A DNA stretch of 64,000 bases from Gemmatimonadota bacterium (lineage in GTDB: Bacteria; Gemmatimonadota; Gemmatimonadetes; Gemmatimonadales; Gemmatimonadaceae), in NCBI GenBank assembly GCA_023249375.1, contig JAHFCT010000011.1, forward strand, positions 8,199 through 72,198, read 5' to 3'. A program made the position numbers and the translations under genes. The notes under the pieces were generated by a model, which was not told the DNA's origin, made no database searches, and worked only from the letters and a program-made list of their open reading frames with translations. How positions within the stretch are numbered: the first letter of the stretch is position 1; each line of letters opens with the position of its first letter. Shown here piece after piece: positions 26,392 to 34,102 of the stretch.

Positions 26392-26801
26392 GCGTCCTGC
26401 GCCTGCCGTTCAGCGTACCAGTCGCGGATGTACGCGATGAGATCGGTGGTTGGCGTGCCAGGACCGAACAGGCGGCCGACGCCCAGCGCGGCCAGCTTGT
26501 CCATGTCTTCCTTGGGAATGATCCCGCCGCCCGTGATCAGGATGTCGTCGCGCCCTTGTTCGGCCAGCAGTTCGCGCACGCGGGGGAAGAGCGTCATGTG
26601 CGCGCCGGAGAGGATGGAGAGGCCGACCACGTCGACGTCTTCCTGTACGGCGGCACTCGCGATCATCTCCGGCGTCTGATGCAGGCCGGTGTAGATGACC
26701 TCCATGCCGGCGTCGCGAAGGGCGGCGGCCACAACTTTGGCGCCCCGGTCATGGCCGTCGAGCCCGGGCTTGGCAACGAGCACTCGGATGGGTCTTTCCA
26801 T
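26388..26801 (-). CDS. icmB: Isobutyryl-CoA mutase small (B12-binding) subunit
   Basis: Adenosylcobalamin-binding subunit of an acyl-CoA mutase, 137 residues, the size of Streptomyces IcmB. The cobalamin signature DxHxxG is seen as [11 protein letters not shown] (Asp15, His17, Gly20), followed by GLSILSGAH and the glycine-rich ITGGGII. The start at [13 protein letters not shown] is chosen because the longer frame adds only an unmatched Arg/Cys-rich extension. It is first in the overlapping catabolic operon. Its catalytic partner is the large subunit at 37030, over 10 kb away. A methylmalonyl-CoA mutase role cannot be excluded from this subunit alone. Confidence 0.88.
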   Translation of the reverse strand: MERPIRVLVAKPGLDGHDRGAKVVAAALRDAGMEVIYTGLHQTPEMIASAAVQEDVDVVGLSILSGAHMTLFPRVRELLAEQGRDDILITGGGIIPKEDMDKLAALGVGRLFGPGTPTTDLIAYIRDWYAERQAQDA

Positions 26802-26839
26802 AGACGGTGAAATAAACCGCGGCGACGTGCGGCGGCAAT

Positions 26840-26903
26840 AGAAGCCGCGGCAAACCGCGCGTGGCGGCATGAGAAGACGCTGCGAACCGCGCGTGGCGCC
26901 TGG
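26840..26903. repeat. Two tandem 32-bp imperfect repeats
   Basis: Units 26840-26871 and 26872-26903 agree at 26 of 32 positions and share the core AACCGCGCGTGGCG. They lie in the divergent gap between icmB and the first cytochrome of the electron-transfer cluster. They could be an operator or just a local duplication. Confidence 0.75.
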
Positions 26904-26962
26904 ACGGCGCGCTGTTCATCTTTCTCGCGCCGGATCGCCCCCCGCTCCCGTGAGACTCCGTC

Positions 26963-27280
26963 ATGCGCTACGTCGTCGCTGCCGCCGTGTTTGTCCTTGC
27001 CAATCACGCGCCGCTGCAGGCCCAAGGCGCCGACGGCAAGGCGCTCTTTGAGTCCAACTGCAAGAAGTGCCACGGCACTGGTCAGCCGGTGCCGGCGATC
27101 AAGAAGTTGTTCCCCGAGATTCCGGTGTGGGACGCGGCGTTCTTCGCCGCGCGCACCGAAACGGATATCGTCGCAACCATTACAAACGGTAAGGGGAAGA
27201 ACATGAAGGCATGGCGGGAAGTGCTGAAGGCCGACGAAATCGAGGCCATCGCCAAATACATCCGGACGTTGCCGAAGTAG
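26963..27280 (+). CDS. Monoheme cytochrome c
   Basis: Small exported cytochrome c of 105 residues. A signal peptide (MRYVVAAAVFVLANHAPLQA) is followed by GADGKALFESNCKKCHG with one CxxCH heme site. A likely distal Met ligand is in GKNMKAW, and a C-terminal helix (ADEIEAIAKYIRTLP) completes a class I fold. It is a paralogue of the cytochrome at 27609, same length and same GADGK...NCKKCH frame. It opens the multiheme cluster and is likely a soluble periplasmic electron shuttle. Confidence 0.93.
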   Translation: MRYVVAAAVFVLANHAPLQAQGADGKALFESNCKKCHGTGQPVPAIKKLFPEIPVWDAAFFAARTETDIVATITNGKGKNMKAWREVLKADEIEAIAKYIRTLPK

Positions 27281-27321
27281 CGGCGACAACACCGCTGAGG
27301 AGCAAAGGGCGTGGCGCCGCA

Positions 27322-27346
27322 GAGGCGTCACGCCTCATTTGTTTGT
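27322..27346 (+). terminator. Possible weak terminator after first cytochrome
   Basis: GAGGCG-TCA-CGCCTC (27322-27336) forms a 6-bp hairpin followed by ATTTGTTTGT. It would separate the first cytochrome transcript from the rest of the cluster. The stem is short, so confidence is limited. Confidence 0.4.
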
Positions 27347-27447
27347 CCGCCCGTTGACGGCAACGCCAAGCGTCCGTCTGGCACATCGGACAATCCCTCG
27401 TTGAATGTAGGGAAAACTCCGTATACACATCGCGGATAATGCCCCAC

Positions 27448-27474
27448 TTACAACAGCCGTACAACTCCTATACT
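27448..27474 (+). promoter_or_regulatory. Candidate promoter for the decaheme conduit genes
   Basis: The gap 27281-27608 has a stretch (about 27390-27560) visibly richer in A and T than its surroundings. Within it TATACT (27469-27474) is a good -10 element, with TTACAA 15 bases upstream, shorter than the ideal spacing. The start would be near 27481, leaving a long leader of about 130 bases before the cytochrome at 27609. Apart from this and the hairpin at 27322 I see nothing else in the gap. Confidence 0.35.
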
Positions 27475-27608
27475 CCAACCACGGTAACTGCGTAGGGGAA
27501 ATACCGAATGCGAATTGGTATGTCTACGTACGCAGTGACCCGTTTCCCGACCGAACTTCAGTACTGACCCCGGCAATCGCCGACGTCTACAACACAAGGA
27601 GCAACGCG

Positions 27609-27926
27609 ATGCGTTCGATCTTCCTGCTTGGTGTCCTGGCCGCCGCTCTGACCACCAGCGCCGCCGCGCAGGGCGCCGATGGGAAGGCGATCTACGACGC
27701 GAATTGCAAGAAGTGCCATCACGACGACGGCAAGCCCGTGGCCGGCATCAAGAAGATGAATCCGAAGATCGAGGAGTTCAGCGCGGCGTTCTTCGCCAAG
27801 CACGCTGATGCCGAGATGCTGAAGGCGGTGAAGGAAGGCAAGGACAAGATGAAGCCGTTCGGTGAGAAGCTGAAGGCTGATGAAATCGATGCGGTGCTGA
27901 AGTACATCAAGGCGACGTTCAAGTAG
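27609..27926 (+). CDS. Monoheme cytochrome c (paralogue)
   Basis: Exported monoheme cytochrome c of 105 residues with signal peptide MRSIFLLGVLAAALTTSAAA, heme site CKKCH after GADGKAIYDAN, a Met in KDKMKPFG as likely distal ligand, and a lysine-rich C-terminal helix (ADEIDAVLKYIKATF). It is more lysine-rich than the paralogue at 26963, so the pair may differ in partner. An AAGGAG ribosome binding site precedes the ATG. It directly precedes the decaheme cytochrome and is likely its periplasmic donor or acceptor. Confidence 0.93.
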   Translation: MRSIFLLGVLAAALTTSAAAQGADGKAIYDANCKKCHHDDGKPVAGIKKMNPKIEEFSAAFFAKHADAEMLKAVKEGKDKMKPFGEKLKADEIDAVLKYIKATFK

Positions 27927-28020
27927 CCGCCTGCGCCCCCTAGGTCGTCCCCCAGTCCCACCCGGTAATCCCTACCCTACCCAGATGTACCGCCCGCACT
28001 CGGGCACCGGAGGAATAGCA

Positions 28021-28941
28021 ATGAACGGAAAGCGATACCTGCGTTGGCTGGGCGCCATCGTCACTGCGGTGATGCTGGCCTGCCTGCCGACCGTGGCGAG
28101 CGCGCAAAAGCCGGCCGCCGGATACGGCGGCGATCAGCTCTGCGCCGATTGCCACAAGGACCTCTTCGCGCCGTACGCCAAGACTGCGATGGGTCAGGCG
28201 ATGGCGCATCCGCGCGCCGGTCATGAGGCCAAGGGCTGCGAGTCCTGCCACGGACCGGCCAAGGCTCATGCCGAGTCGGGCGGCGAGACGAAGGCCGGCA
28301 TGACGCTGTACGGCCACAAGAAGAACTCGTCGCCGGTGAAGGCGCAGAACGCGAACTGCCTGCAGTGCCACGAGAAGACCTCCCGCACCATGTGGGCGGG
28401 AAGCATTCACGAGGCGCGCAACGTCGCGTGCGTCGACTGCCACGCCGTGATGCACGACAACACGGAGAAGGGCAACCTGAAGAAGGCGACGGTGCTCGCC
28501 ACCTGCGGCGGCTGCCACAAGGACAAGGCGGCGGCCATGAGCAAGTACTCGCACATGCCGCTGACCGAAGGGAAGATGGAGTGCACGAGCTGCCACAGCC
28601 CGCACGGCTCCGCCAACGAAAAGCTGCTCGTCGCGGCCGGCACGAATGAAACGTGCTTCAGCTGCCACGCCGAGAAGCGCGGTCCGTACATGTGGGAGCA
28701 CCTGCCGGTGACCGAGAACTGCTCGAACTGCCACGACGCCCATGGCAGCAACAAGCAGCGCATGCTGAAGTACCAGCTGCCGCGTCTCTGCCAGAACTGC
28801 CACTTCACGCCGCACGGTGCCCCGTCGGGCCGTCCGTCTGACCAGGCCAACGTCCGCTTCAACTACAACAAGGGCTGCTCGAACTGCCACTCCGCGATCC
28901 ACGGTTCGAACCATCCTGGCGGCATCTACTTCACCCGCTGA
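28021..28941 (+). CDS. Decaheme cytochrome c, MtrA/DmsE/PioA type
   Basis: Periplasmic decaheme cytochrome of 306 residues. After a signal peptide (about 1-28) there are ten CxxCH sites: CADCH, CESCH, CLQCH, CVDCH, CGGCH, CTSCH, CFSCH, CSNCH, CQNCH, CSNCH. Heme number and length match MtrA/DmsE, which fills an outer-membrane barrel and carries electrons across it. The start at MNGKRYLRWLG is supported by a GGAGGA site. The matching barrel gene follows after 26 bases. Substrate side and direction of electron flow cannot be read from this gene. Confidence 0.95.
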   Translation: MNGKRYLRWLGAIVTAVMLACLPTVASAQKPAAGYGGDQLCADCHKDLFAPYAKTAMGQAMAHPRAGHEAKGCESCHGPAKAHAESGGETKAGMTLYGHKKNSSPVKAQNANCLQCHEKTSRTMWAGSIHEARNVACVDCHAVMHDNTEKGNLKKATVLATCGGCHKDKAAAMSKYSHMPLTEGKMECTSCHSPHGSANEKLLVAAGTNETCFSCHAEKRGPYMWEHLPVTENCSNCHDAHGSNKQRMLKYQLPRLCQNCHFTPHGAPSGRPSDQANVRFNYNKGCSNCHSAIHGSNHPGGIYFTR

Positions 28942-28967
28942 CGCCACCGACAGAGGAATTCAAAACC

Positions 28968-31319
28968 ATGCGTCTCTATAGCATCACGACCGCGTGTGTC
29001 CTCGCCGGTGCGCTGGCTATGGCCCTTCCGGCCACCAGCCACGCGCAGGCGAAGAAGACCAGCGGCACCTTTACGGCCGCCGCCGAGATCGGCGCGCGCG
29101 CCTTCACGACCGAACCTGCCGACGTCGACAAGGGCAAGTTCGAGGAATACCGTTCCCTGCCCGCCGGCGCCATTCTCGAGCGCTTCTCGGTCGGCTACAC
29201 GCCGGCCGACGAAACCGGCACGTACCAGCTGACGGGCCGCCACATCGGCCAGCTCGACCAGAGCCTGTGGCTGCAGGCGTCGCGTCCCAACCTGTACGAT
29301 TTCAGCCTGCGCTGGGACAAGACGCCGCACATCTACTCCTCGACGGGGCGTTCGCCCGGCAACGAGGGCGTCGCCGCCCTCGGGTTCAACACGCTGCCGA
29401 GCACCCGTCCGGACTCCACGGCGTGGAAGAACGCGCCGCTCATCGGCAACATCCGCACGATCTGGGATCCCATCAGCGCCAAGCTCGCGCTGTACCCGTC
29501 GGAAGCGCTCGACACCAAGATCGAGTGGCTGCACATCGGCAAGAAGGGCGGCATCCCGAAGTCGATCACGTTCAGCGCCACCAGCGGCCCGACGCGTGAA
29601 TACGTGTCGCCGATCGACGAGTCGATCAACAACTTCAAGGTCGCGCAGTCGTATGCGTCGGGTACCCGCGCGGCGACCAGCTTCCTGGGCGAGTGGATCA
29701 AGAGCTTCCAGGGGACGGTGTCGTACGAGTACTCGAAGTACACCAACAACCTGTCGTCGGTGTACGTCGACAATCCGCAGATCAGCACGGCGTCGATCAG
29801 CGGCACGGTTTTCGGAGCGAGCACGGCGCGCGTCGCGCTGGCGCCGAGCAACTCGGCGCAGACGATGTCGCTGATGGGGTCGGTGCTGCTGCCGTTCCGC
29901 ACGCGGGTCACGGGCTCCGTGAACGCGTCGATGCAGGACCAGAACGAAGCGTTCATCGCGCCGTACAACAACACGGCGCTCGCCGCCGACGTGAACGCCA
30001 GCAAGACGACGCTCCCGCGCTCGAGCCTCGACGGCAAGGTGAAGCTCACGACGGTCAACATCACGGCGTCGAGCCATCCGATCGACAAGCTGTCGCTGGG
30101 CGCCAAGTATCGGAACCACAGCTACAGCAACCAGACGGAAGAACTCACGCTGGCCGCCATCTCCGTGGCCGACCGCGCGATCAGCGCCGCGACTGGCGGA
30201 TACAGCACGGAAGCGGATCCGTTCACCAAGGTGAACACGGACCTGACCGCGGCCTACCAGGTCGTGCCCAACGGTTCGATCGGCGTCGGCTACGCGGTGG
30301 AGGACTTCACCCGCGAACCCTCGGCGTACCGCATTGACGGCACGCGCGAGAAGGCGCCGCGCGTGAGCGTGGACTACAGTGGCATCAGCTGGCTCTCGCT
30401 CCATGCCGGCTACCTGACCAGCCAGCGCAAGTTCTACGGGCAGTACCGCGAAGCAGCCACGGAAGTGACGGACATGCGCAGCTACATGTTCGCCAACCGC
30501 GACCGCAAGCGCACGAACCTGATGGCGACGGTCACGCCGTTCGACCAGATCAGCGTCGGCCTGTCGTACCAGAACAACGACGACAAGTATCGTGACCTGC
30601 GCTTTGGCATCACGAGCGACAAGCTCACGAGCACGGGTGTGGACATCGACTACACGCCGATGAGCCGCCTGTCGATGGGACTGGGCTACACCGATGAGAA
30701 GGGCGACAACATCGCGCGGTATCGCTATCGCACCGGCGCCGTCGGCTCGGCGACGTACGATAATCCGGGGTTCTACTGGACGACGAGCTATCTCGACCGG
30801 AACAAGGGCCTGTCGGCCAACGTGAAGGCGACGCTGATCCCCGACAAGCTCGAGATGACGGTGTACTACGCGAACACCGACGCCAAGAGCCACGTGCTCA
30901 ACGTCAACGACGTCAACCCGCCCACGGGCGGCACCGCGGCGAACCAGCTGGCGGCGACGGTCGAGAACTGGCCGGAAGTCTCGCAGAAGCTGACGCCGCT
31001 CAACTTCGCGTTCCAGTACAAGGTCAGCGCCGACTGGGCGTTCACCCTGCGCTATAACGCGGAAGAGTACACGAACCACAACTTCCAGGCCGAGGCACCG
31101 AAGTTCACCACGACCACCGTCCTCGGCGGAACGCCGGTGGCGACGACGTGGGTGTCGCCGGACCTGCCGGGCAACGTGGGCGCGACCACTGGCTCGAACA
31201 CCGGCCAGTACCACTTCCTCGGCGCCAACTACCACAGCTACAAGGCGAACTGGCTGACCTTCACGGTCTCCTGGCATCCGTCTTCGCTGCCGCCCGCCGC
31301 CGGACGCGCAGCCTACTAG
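28968..31319 (+). CDS. MtrB/PioB-family outer-membrane beta-barrel protein
   Basis: Outer-membrane porin-like sheath for the decaheme cytochrome, 783 residues. Signal peptide MRLYSITTACVLAGALAMALPAT region ends at about residue 26. The rest is rich in alternating polar/aromatic strands typical of a large barrel (GLSYQNNDDKYRDLRFG, MGLGYTDEKGDNIARYR, FQYKVSADWAFTLRYNAEE). The N-terminal CxxC of Shewanella MtrB is absent, as in several PioB-type members. The C-terminus ends in a hydrophobic strand region (WLTFTVSWHPSSLPP). No cell-surface decaheme lipoprotein (MtrC/OmcA) is encoded nearby. Confidence 0.88.
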   Translation: MRLYSITTACVLAGALAMALPATSHAQAKKTSGTFTAAAEIGARAFTTEPADVDKGKFEEYRSLPAGAILERFSVGYTPADETGTYQLTGRHIGQLDQSLWLQASRPNLYDFSLRWDKTPHIYSSTGRSPGNEGVAALGFNTLPSTRPDSTAWKNAPLIGNIRTIWDPISAKLALYPSEALDTKIEWLHIGKKGGIPKSITFSATSGPTREYVSPIDESINNFKVAQSYASGTRAATSFLGEWIKSFQGTVSYEYSKYTNNLSSVYVDNPQISTASISGTVFGASTARVALAPSNSAQTMSLMGSVLLPFRTRVTGSVNASMQDQNEAFIAPYNNTALAADVNASKTTLPRSSLDGKVKLTTVNITASSHPIDKLSLGAKYRNHSYSNQTEELTLAAISVADRAISAATGGYSTEADPFTKVNTDLTAAYQVVPNGSIGVGYAVEDFTREPSAYRIDGTREKAPRVSVDYSGISWLSLHAGYLTSQRKFYGQYREAATEVTDMRSYMFANRDRKRTNLMATVTPFDQISVGLSYQNNDDKYRDLRFGITSDKLTSTGVDIDYTPMSRLSMGLGYTDEKGDNIARYRYRTGAVGSATYDNPGFYWTTSYLDRNKGLSANVKATLIPDKLEMTVYYANTDAKSHVLNVNDVNPPTGGTAANQLAATVENWPEVSQKLTPLNFAFQYKVSADWAFTLRYNAEEYTNHNFQAEAPKFTTTTVLGGTPVATTWVSPDLPGNVGATTGSNTGQYHFLGANYHSYKANWLTFTVSWHPSSLPPAAGRAAY

Positions 31320-31331
31320 TCTGACCGATTG

Positions 31332-31369
31332 CACGGCGGCGATGGGAACTCCTTCCATCGCCGTCCGTG
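31332..31369 (+). other. Intercistronic hairpin after the barrel gene
   Basis: A 14-bp stem with one bulged T: 31332-31345 pairs with 31355-31369. It lies 12 bases after the MtrB-like stop and has no T tract. It probably stabilises or attenuates the mRNA between the outer-membrane pair and the inner-membrane trio. Confidence 0.6.
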
Positions 31370-31444
31370 TAAACGGGCTGTTCTTCCGTGGGTGCTCCAT
31401 CCGGATGCCCACATCGCCAACCCTCGAGTAAGGGTCAGCATATC

Positions 31445-32005
31445 ATGCGGCATGCAGGGCACTTCCTGCGGCTCGTCGCACTCGTCGCCGTCGCGGTGGT
31501 GGGGTTCCTCTTCGTCCGCTCACAGGTGGTGCCGAAGGACTTCGGCGTCACCGGCCACTTTCGCCTCTCGGCGATCGCCGACGAAGGCAAGCGTGAGGCT
31601 CGGCACATTGGCAGCGATGCCTGCGCCGAATGCCACGACGACATTGGCAAATCGTGGAAGACGGGCAAGCACCACACGCCGCAGTGCGAGAACTGCCACG
31701 GCCCCGGCCTGATGCACACCAAGGTGGTGGCCGAGGAATCGACGACTGCCTACCCCGACAAGATCCTGAAGCTCAAGAACGCGATCAAGCGTCCCACCGG
31801 CATTCAGGAATGCAAGTGGTGCCACCTGCGCACGTTCGAGCGGCCCAGCACGCTGAAGTCGATCGCGAACGTCGAGGCGCACGTCAGCGAGCACAAGGGC
31901 ACGTTCACGAAAGACACCAAGTGCATTGACTGCCACAATCCTCATACGACGCTGGTGACCTTCGATGCGAAGGGCCTCCCCGTCAAACCCAAGATCGCCC
32001 CGTGA
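31445..32005 (+). CDS. Membrane-anchored tetraheme cytochrome c
   Basis: A 186-residue cytochrome with an N-terminal hydrophobic anchor (HFLRLVALVAVAVVGFLFV) and four heme sites: CAECH, CENCH, CKWCH and CIDCH. The anchor has no obvious cleavage site, so it probably stays in the inner membrane facing the periplasm. ATG at 31445 is chosen over a GTG further upstream that would add an unmatched extension. Its stop overlaps the GTG of the ferredoxin gene (GTGA). It is the natural link between the ferredoxin/NrfD module and the decaheme cytochrome. A role like the cytochrome of Geobacter Cbc-type quinone oxidoreductases is proposed by analogy. Confidence 0.92.
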   Translation: MRHAGHFLRLVALVAVAVVGFLFVRSQVVPKDFGVTGHFRLSAIADEGKREARHIGSDACAECHDDIGKSWKTGKHHTPQCENCHGPGLMHTKVVAEESTTAYPDKILKLKNAIKRPTGIQECKWCHLRTFERPSTLKSIANVEAHVSEHKGTFTKDTKCIDCHNPHTTLVTFDAKGLPVKPKIAP

Positions 32006-32823
32006 TCAGCCCCCATACTCCGGACGACGTCTCCCGCCGGGCCTTCCTGGAGACAGTCGCCAAGACCGGCGGCCAGAGCTTCCTGTTTGGCAGCCTCTTC
32101 GTCAACACCGCGATGCTGCGCCTGCCGCAGGATGTCGCGAGCCCGAAGGCGAAGTCCGAAACCGAGGTCGGCAAGGGTGTCGTCTACGGTTTCGTCGTGG
32201 ACACGACCAAGTGCATCGGCTGCGGCTCATGCGTGCGCGCCTGTCGCGCCGAGAACGGCGTGCCCGATGGCTACAACCGCACGTGGGTAGAGCAATACAC
32301 GTTCTATCCCGACGGTGAGGTCGTAGTCAACTCGCCGAATGGCGGCGAAAACGGTTTTGCCGAGCCGCCGACGCGCAACATGCCGGCGGAACTGGAGAAG
32401 GTGCAGCCGGTGCGCGGGTTCTTCGTGCCCAAGCTCTGCAATCACTGCATCGACACGCCGTGCATTCAGGTCTGCCCGGTGGGCGCGTCATTCAAGACGC
32501 CCGAGGGCGTGGTGCTGGTGGATCACGAGCGGTGCGTGGGCTGCGCCTACTGCGTGCAGGCCTGCCCGTTCGGTTCGCGGTACTTGAACCCCGAGACCAA
32601 CACCGCCGACAAGTGCACGTGGTGCCACCACCGCATCACCAAGGGGCTGCTGCCGGCCTGCGTGGTGTCGTGTCCCGCCGAGGCGCGCATTTTCGGCAAT
32701 GTGAGTGACCCCGAGAGCAAGATCAGCCGGATTCTCGCGACCAACCGCGTGCAGGTGCTCAAGTCGTACCTCGGCACGCGGCCGCGCACCCGGTACATCG
32801 GGCTCGACTCCGAGGTGATCTAG
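32002..32823 (+). CDS. Four-cluster 4Fe-4S ferredoxin subunit, HybA/NrfC/PsrB-like
   Basis: Iron-sulfur electron-transfer subunit of 273 residues. The N-terminus has a twin-arginine-like signal (SRRAFLETVAKTGG) suggesting export with folded clusters. Cysteine groups for four [4Fe-4S] clusters are visible: CIGCGSCVRAC, CNHCIDTPCIQVCP, CVGCAYCVQACPFG and CTWCHHRITKG with CVVSCP. It begins with GTG in a GTGA overlap with the tetraheme gene, and the NrfD gene follows after three bases. In this family the subunit passes electrons between the NrfD quinone site and a partner, here probably the tetraheme cytochrome since no molybdopterin subunit is present. Confidence 0.94.
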   Translation: MISPHTPDDVSRRAFLETVAKTGGQSFLFGSLFVNTAMLRLPQDVASPKAKSETEVGKGVVYGFVVDTTKCIGCGSCVRACRAENGVPDGYNRTWVEQYTFYPDGEVVVNSPNGGENGFAEPPTRNMPAELEKVQPVRGFFVPKLCNHCIDTPCIQVCPVGASFKTPEGVVLVDHERCVGCAYCVQACPFGSRYLNPETNTADKCTWCHHRITKGLLPACVVSCPAEARIFGNVSDPESKISRILATNRVQVLKSYLGTRPRTRYIGLDSEVI

Positions 32824-32826
32824 TCC

Positions 32827-34068
32827 ATGCATCATTTCATCACCGAAGGGTACGTCCTGCCCAACCAGCAGCACATCTACTGGACCGTGATGATCGTGCT
32901 GTACCCGTACATCACGGGCATTGTCGCGGGCGCGTTCATCATCTCGTCGCTGCATCACGTGTTCGACAAGGATGAACTGAAGCCGGTGAGCCGGTTCGCG
33001 ATGGTGATGGCGTTCGCCTTCCTGCTCTTTGCCACACTGCCGCTGCTGAACCATCTCGGGCATCCGGAGCGGGCGCTGAACATCATGTTCACGCCCAACC
33101 TGACGTCGGCGATGGCCGGGTTCGGATTCATCTACTCGACGTACCTGTTCATCCTCGCGGTGGAGATCTGGCTGGTCTACCGCGTGGACATCGTGCATTT
33201 GTACAACGAGACGAGGTTCCCCGCCCTCAAGCCGGTGTATTGGCTGCTCGCGCTGGGCGTGCTGGACATTTCCGAAGAAGCCAAGGTGGTCGATCACAAG
33301 GTGATGGTCTTCCTCGCGTCGATCGGCATTCCCGCCGCGTGCGGCCTGCACGGCTACGTGGGCTTCATTTTCGGCGCGATCAAGGCCAATCCGTGGTGGG
33401 CGAGCCCGCTGATGCCGGTGATCTTCCTGCTGAGCGCCATCGTGTCGGGCGTGGCGATGGTGATGATCTGCTACATCATCATCCAGTGGTTCAACGGACG
33501 CGAGGTGGACGGCGCGTGCGTGAGCGCGCTCATCGAGACGGCGTGGTACTTCCTGATCATCGACGTCGCGCTCGAGTTGCTGGAACTGATCAACCACGCG
33601 TACATGGCCAACGAGGACTGGACGATCCTCAAGACACTGGTCACGACCAAGCTGTTCGTGAGCATGTTCATCATCCAGATCCTGCTCGGCTCGGTGGTGC
33701 CGTTTCTTGCCATGGGGGCGGTGGTCGTGTTCAAGCAGCGCATTCCGGCGGCGGTGCGCAACGTGATCGGCGTCGTCTGCGGCCTGCTGCTCCTGGCGCA
33801 AGTGGCCGCAATGCGGTGGAACGTCGTGATGGGCGGGCAGATGTTCTCCAAGAGCCTGCGCGGCTTCCTGAACTTCGAGGTCGACCTCGGCGGGCGCGAA
33901 GGGCTCTTCGCGGGACTCTTCATCCTCTGCCTGCCCTTCGTCGTGATCTTCGTGTTCTCGCGGCTGCTGCCGCTGTGGGGAGCGGTGGACACGTTCCCGA
34001 AGGCGTGGATGAAGGAGAAGCCGCCGGTCCGCCAGCCACTGAAGGGATTCTCAAAGTTTTCGTCGTAG
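32827..34068 (+). CDS. NrfD/PsrC-like quinone-interacting membrane subunit
   Basis: Integral membrane protein of 413 residues with about ten hydrophobic helices. Early features are HIYWTVMIVLYPYITGIVAG and LLNHLGHPERALN, the latter typical of NrfD/PsrC proteins. These subunits exchange electrons with the quinone pool at the periplasmic side and pass them to the ferredoxin partner. It is the last gene of the tetraheme-ferredoxin-NrfD group. Together they can connect menaquinol to the decaheme/barrel conduit. Proton translocation, as in alternative complex III relatives, cannot be judged from the sequence here. Confidence 0.93.
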   Translation: MHHFITEGYVLPNQQHIYWTVMIVLYPYITGIVAGAFIISSLHHVFDKDELKPVSRFAMVMAFAFLLFATLPLLNHLGHPERALNIMFTPNLTSAMAGFGFIYSTYLFILAVEIWLVYRVDIVHLYNETRFPALKPVYWLLALGVLDISEEAKVVDHKVMVFLASIGIPAACGLHGYVGFIFGAIKANPWWASPLMPVIFLLSAIVSGVAMVMICYIIIQWFNGREVDGACVSALIETAWYFLIIDVALELLELINHAYMANEDWTILKTLVTTKLFVSMFIIQILLGSVVPFLAMGAVVVFKQRIPAAVRNVIGVVCGLLLLAQVAAMRWNVVMGGQMFSKSLRGFLNFEVDLGGREGLFAGLFILCLPFVVIFVFSRLLPLWGAVDTFPKAWMKEKPPVRQPLKGFSKFSS

Positions 34069-34102
34069 CGCACGTCGTGACTAATTACCGGGAGACGCAG
34101 GC

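Noticed and set aside
28926-31412. 828-residue minus-strand frame opposite the MtrB-like gene
   Set aside because: Arg/Val-rich antisense shadow produced by high GC at codon third positions; no motifs.
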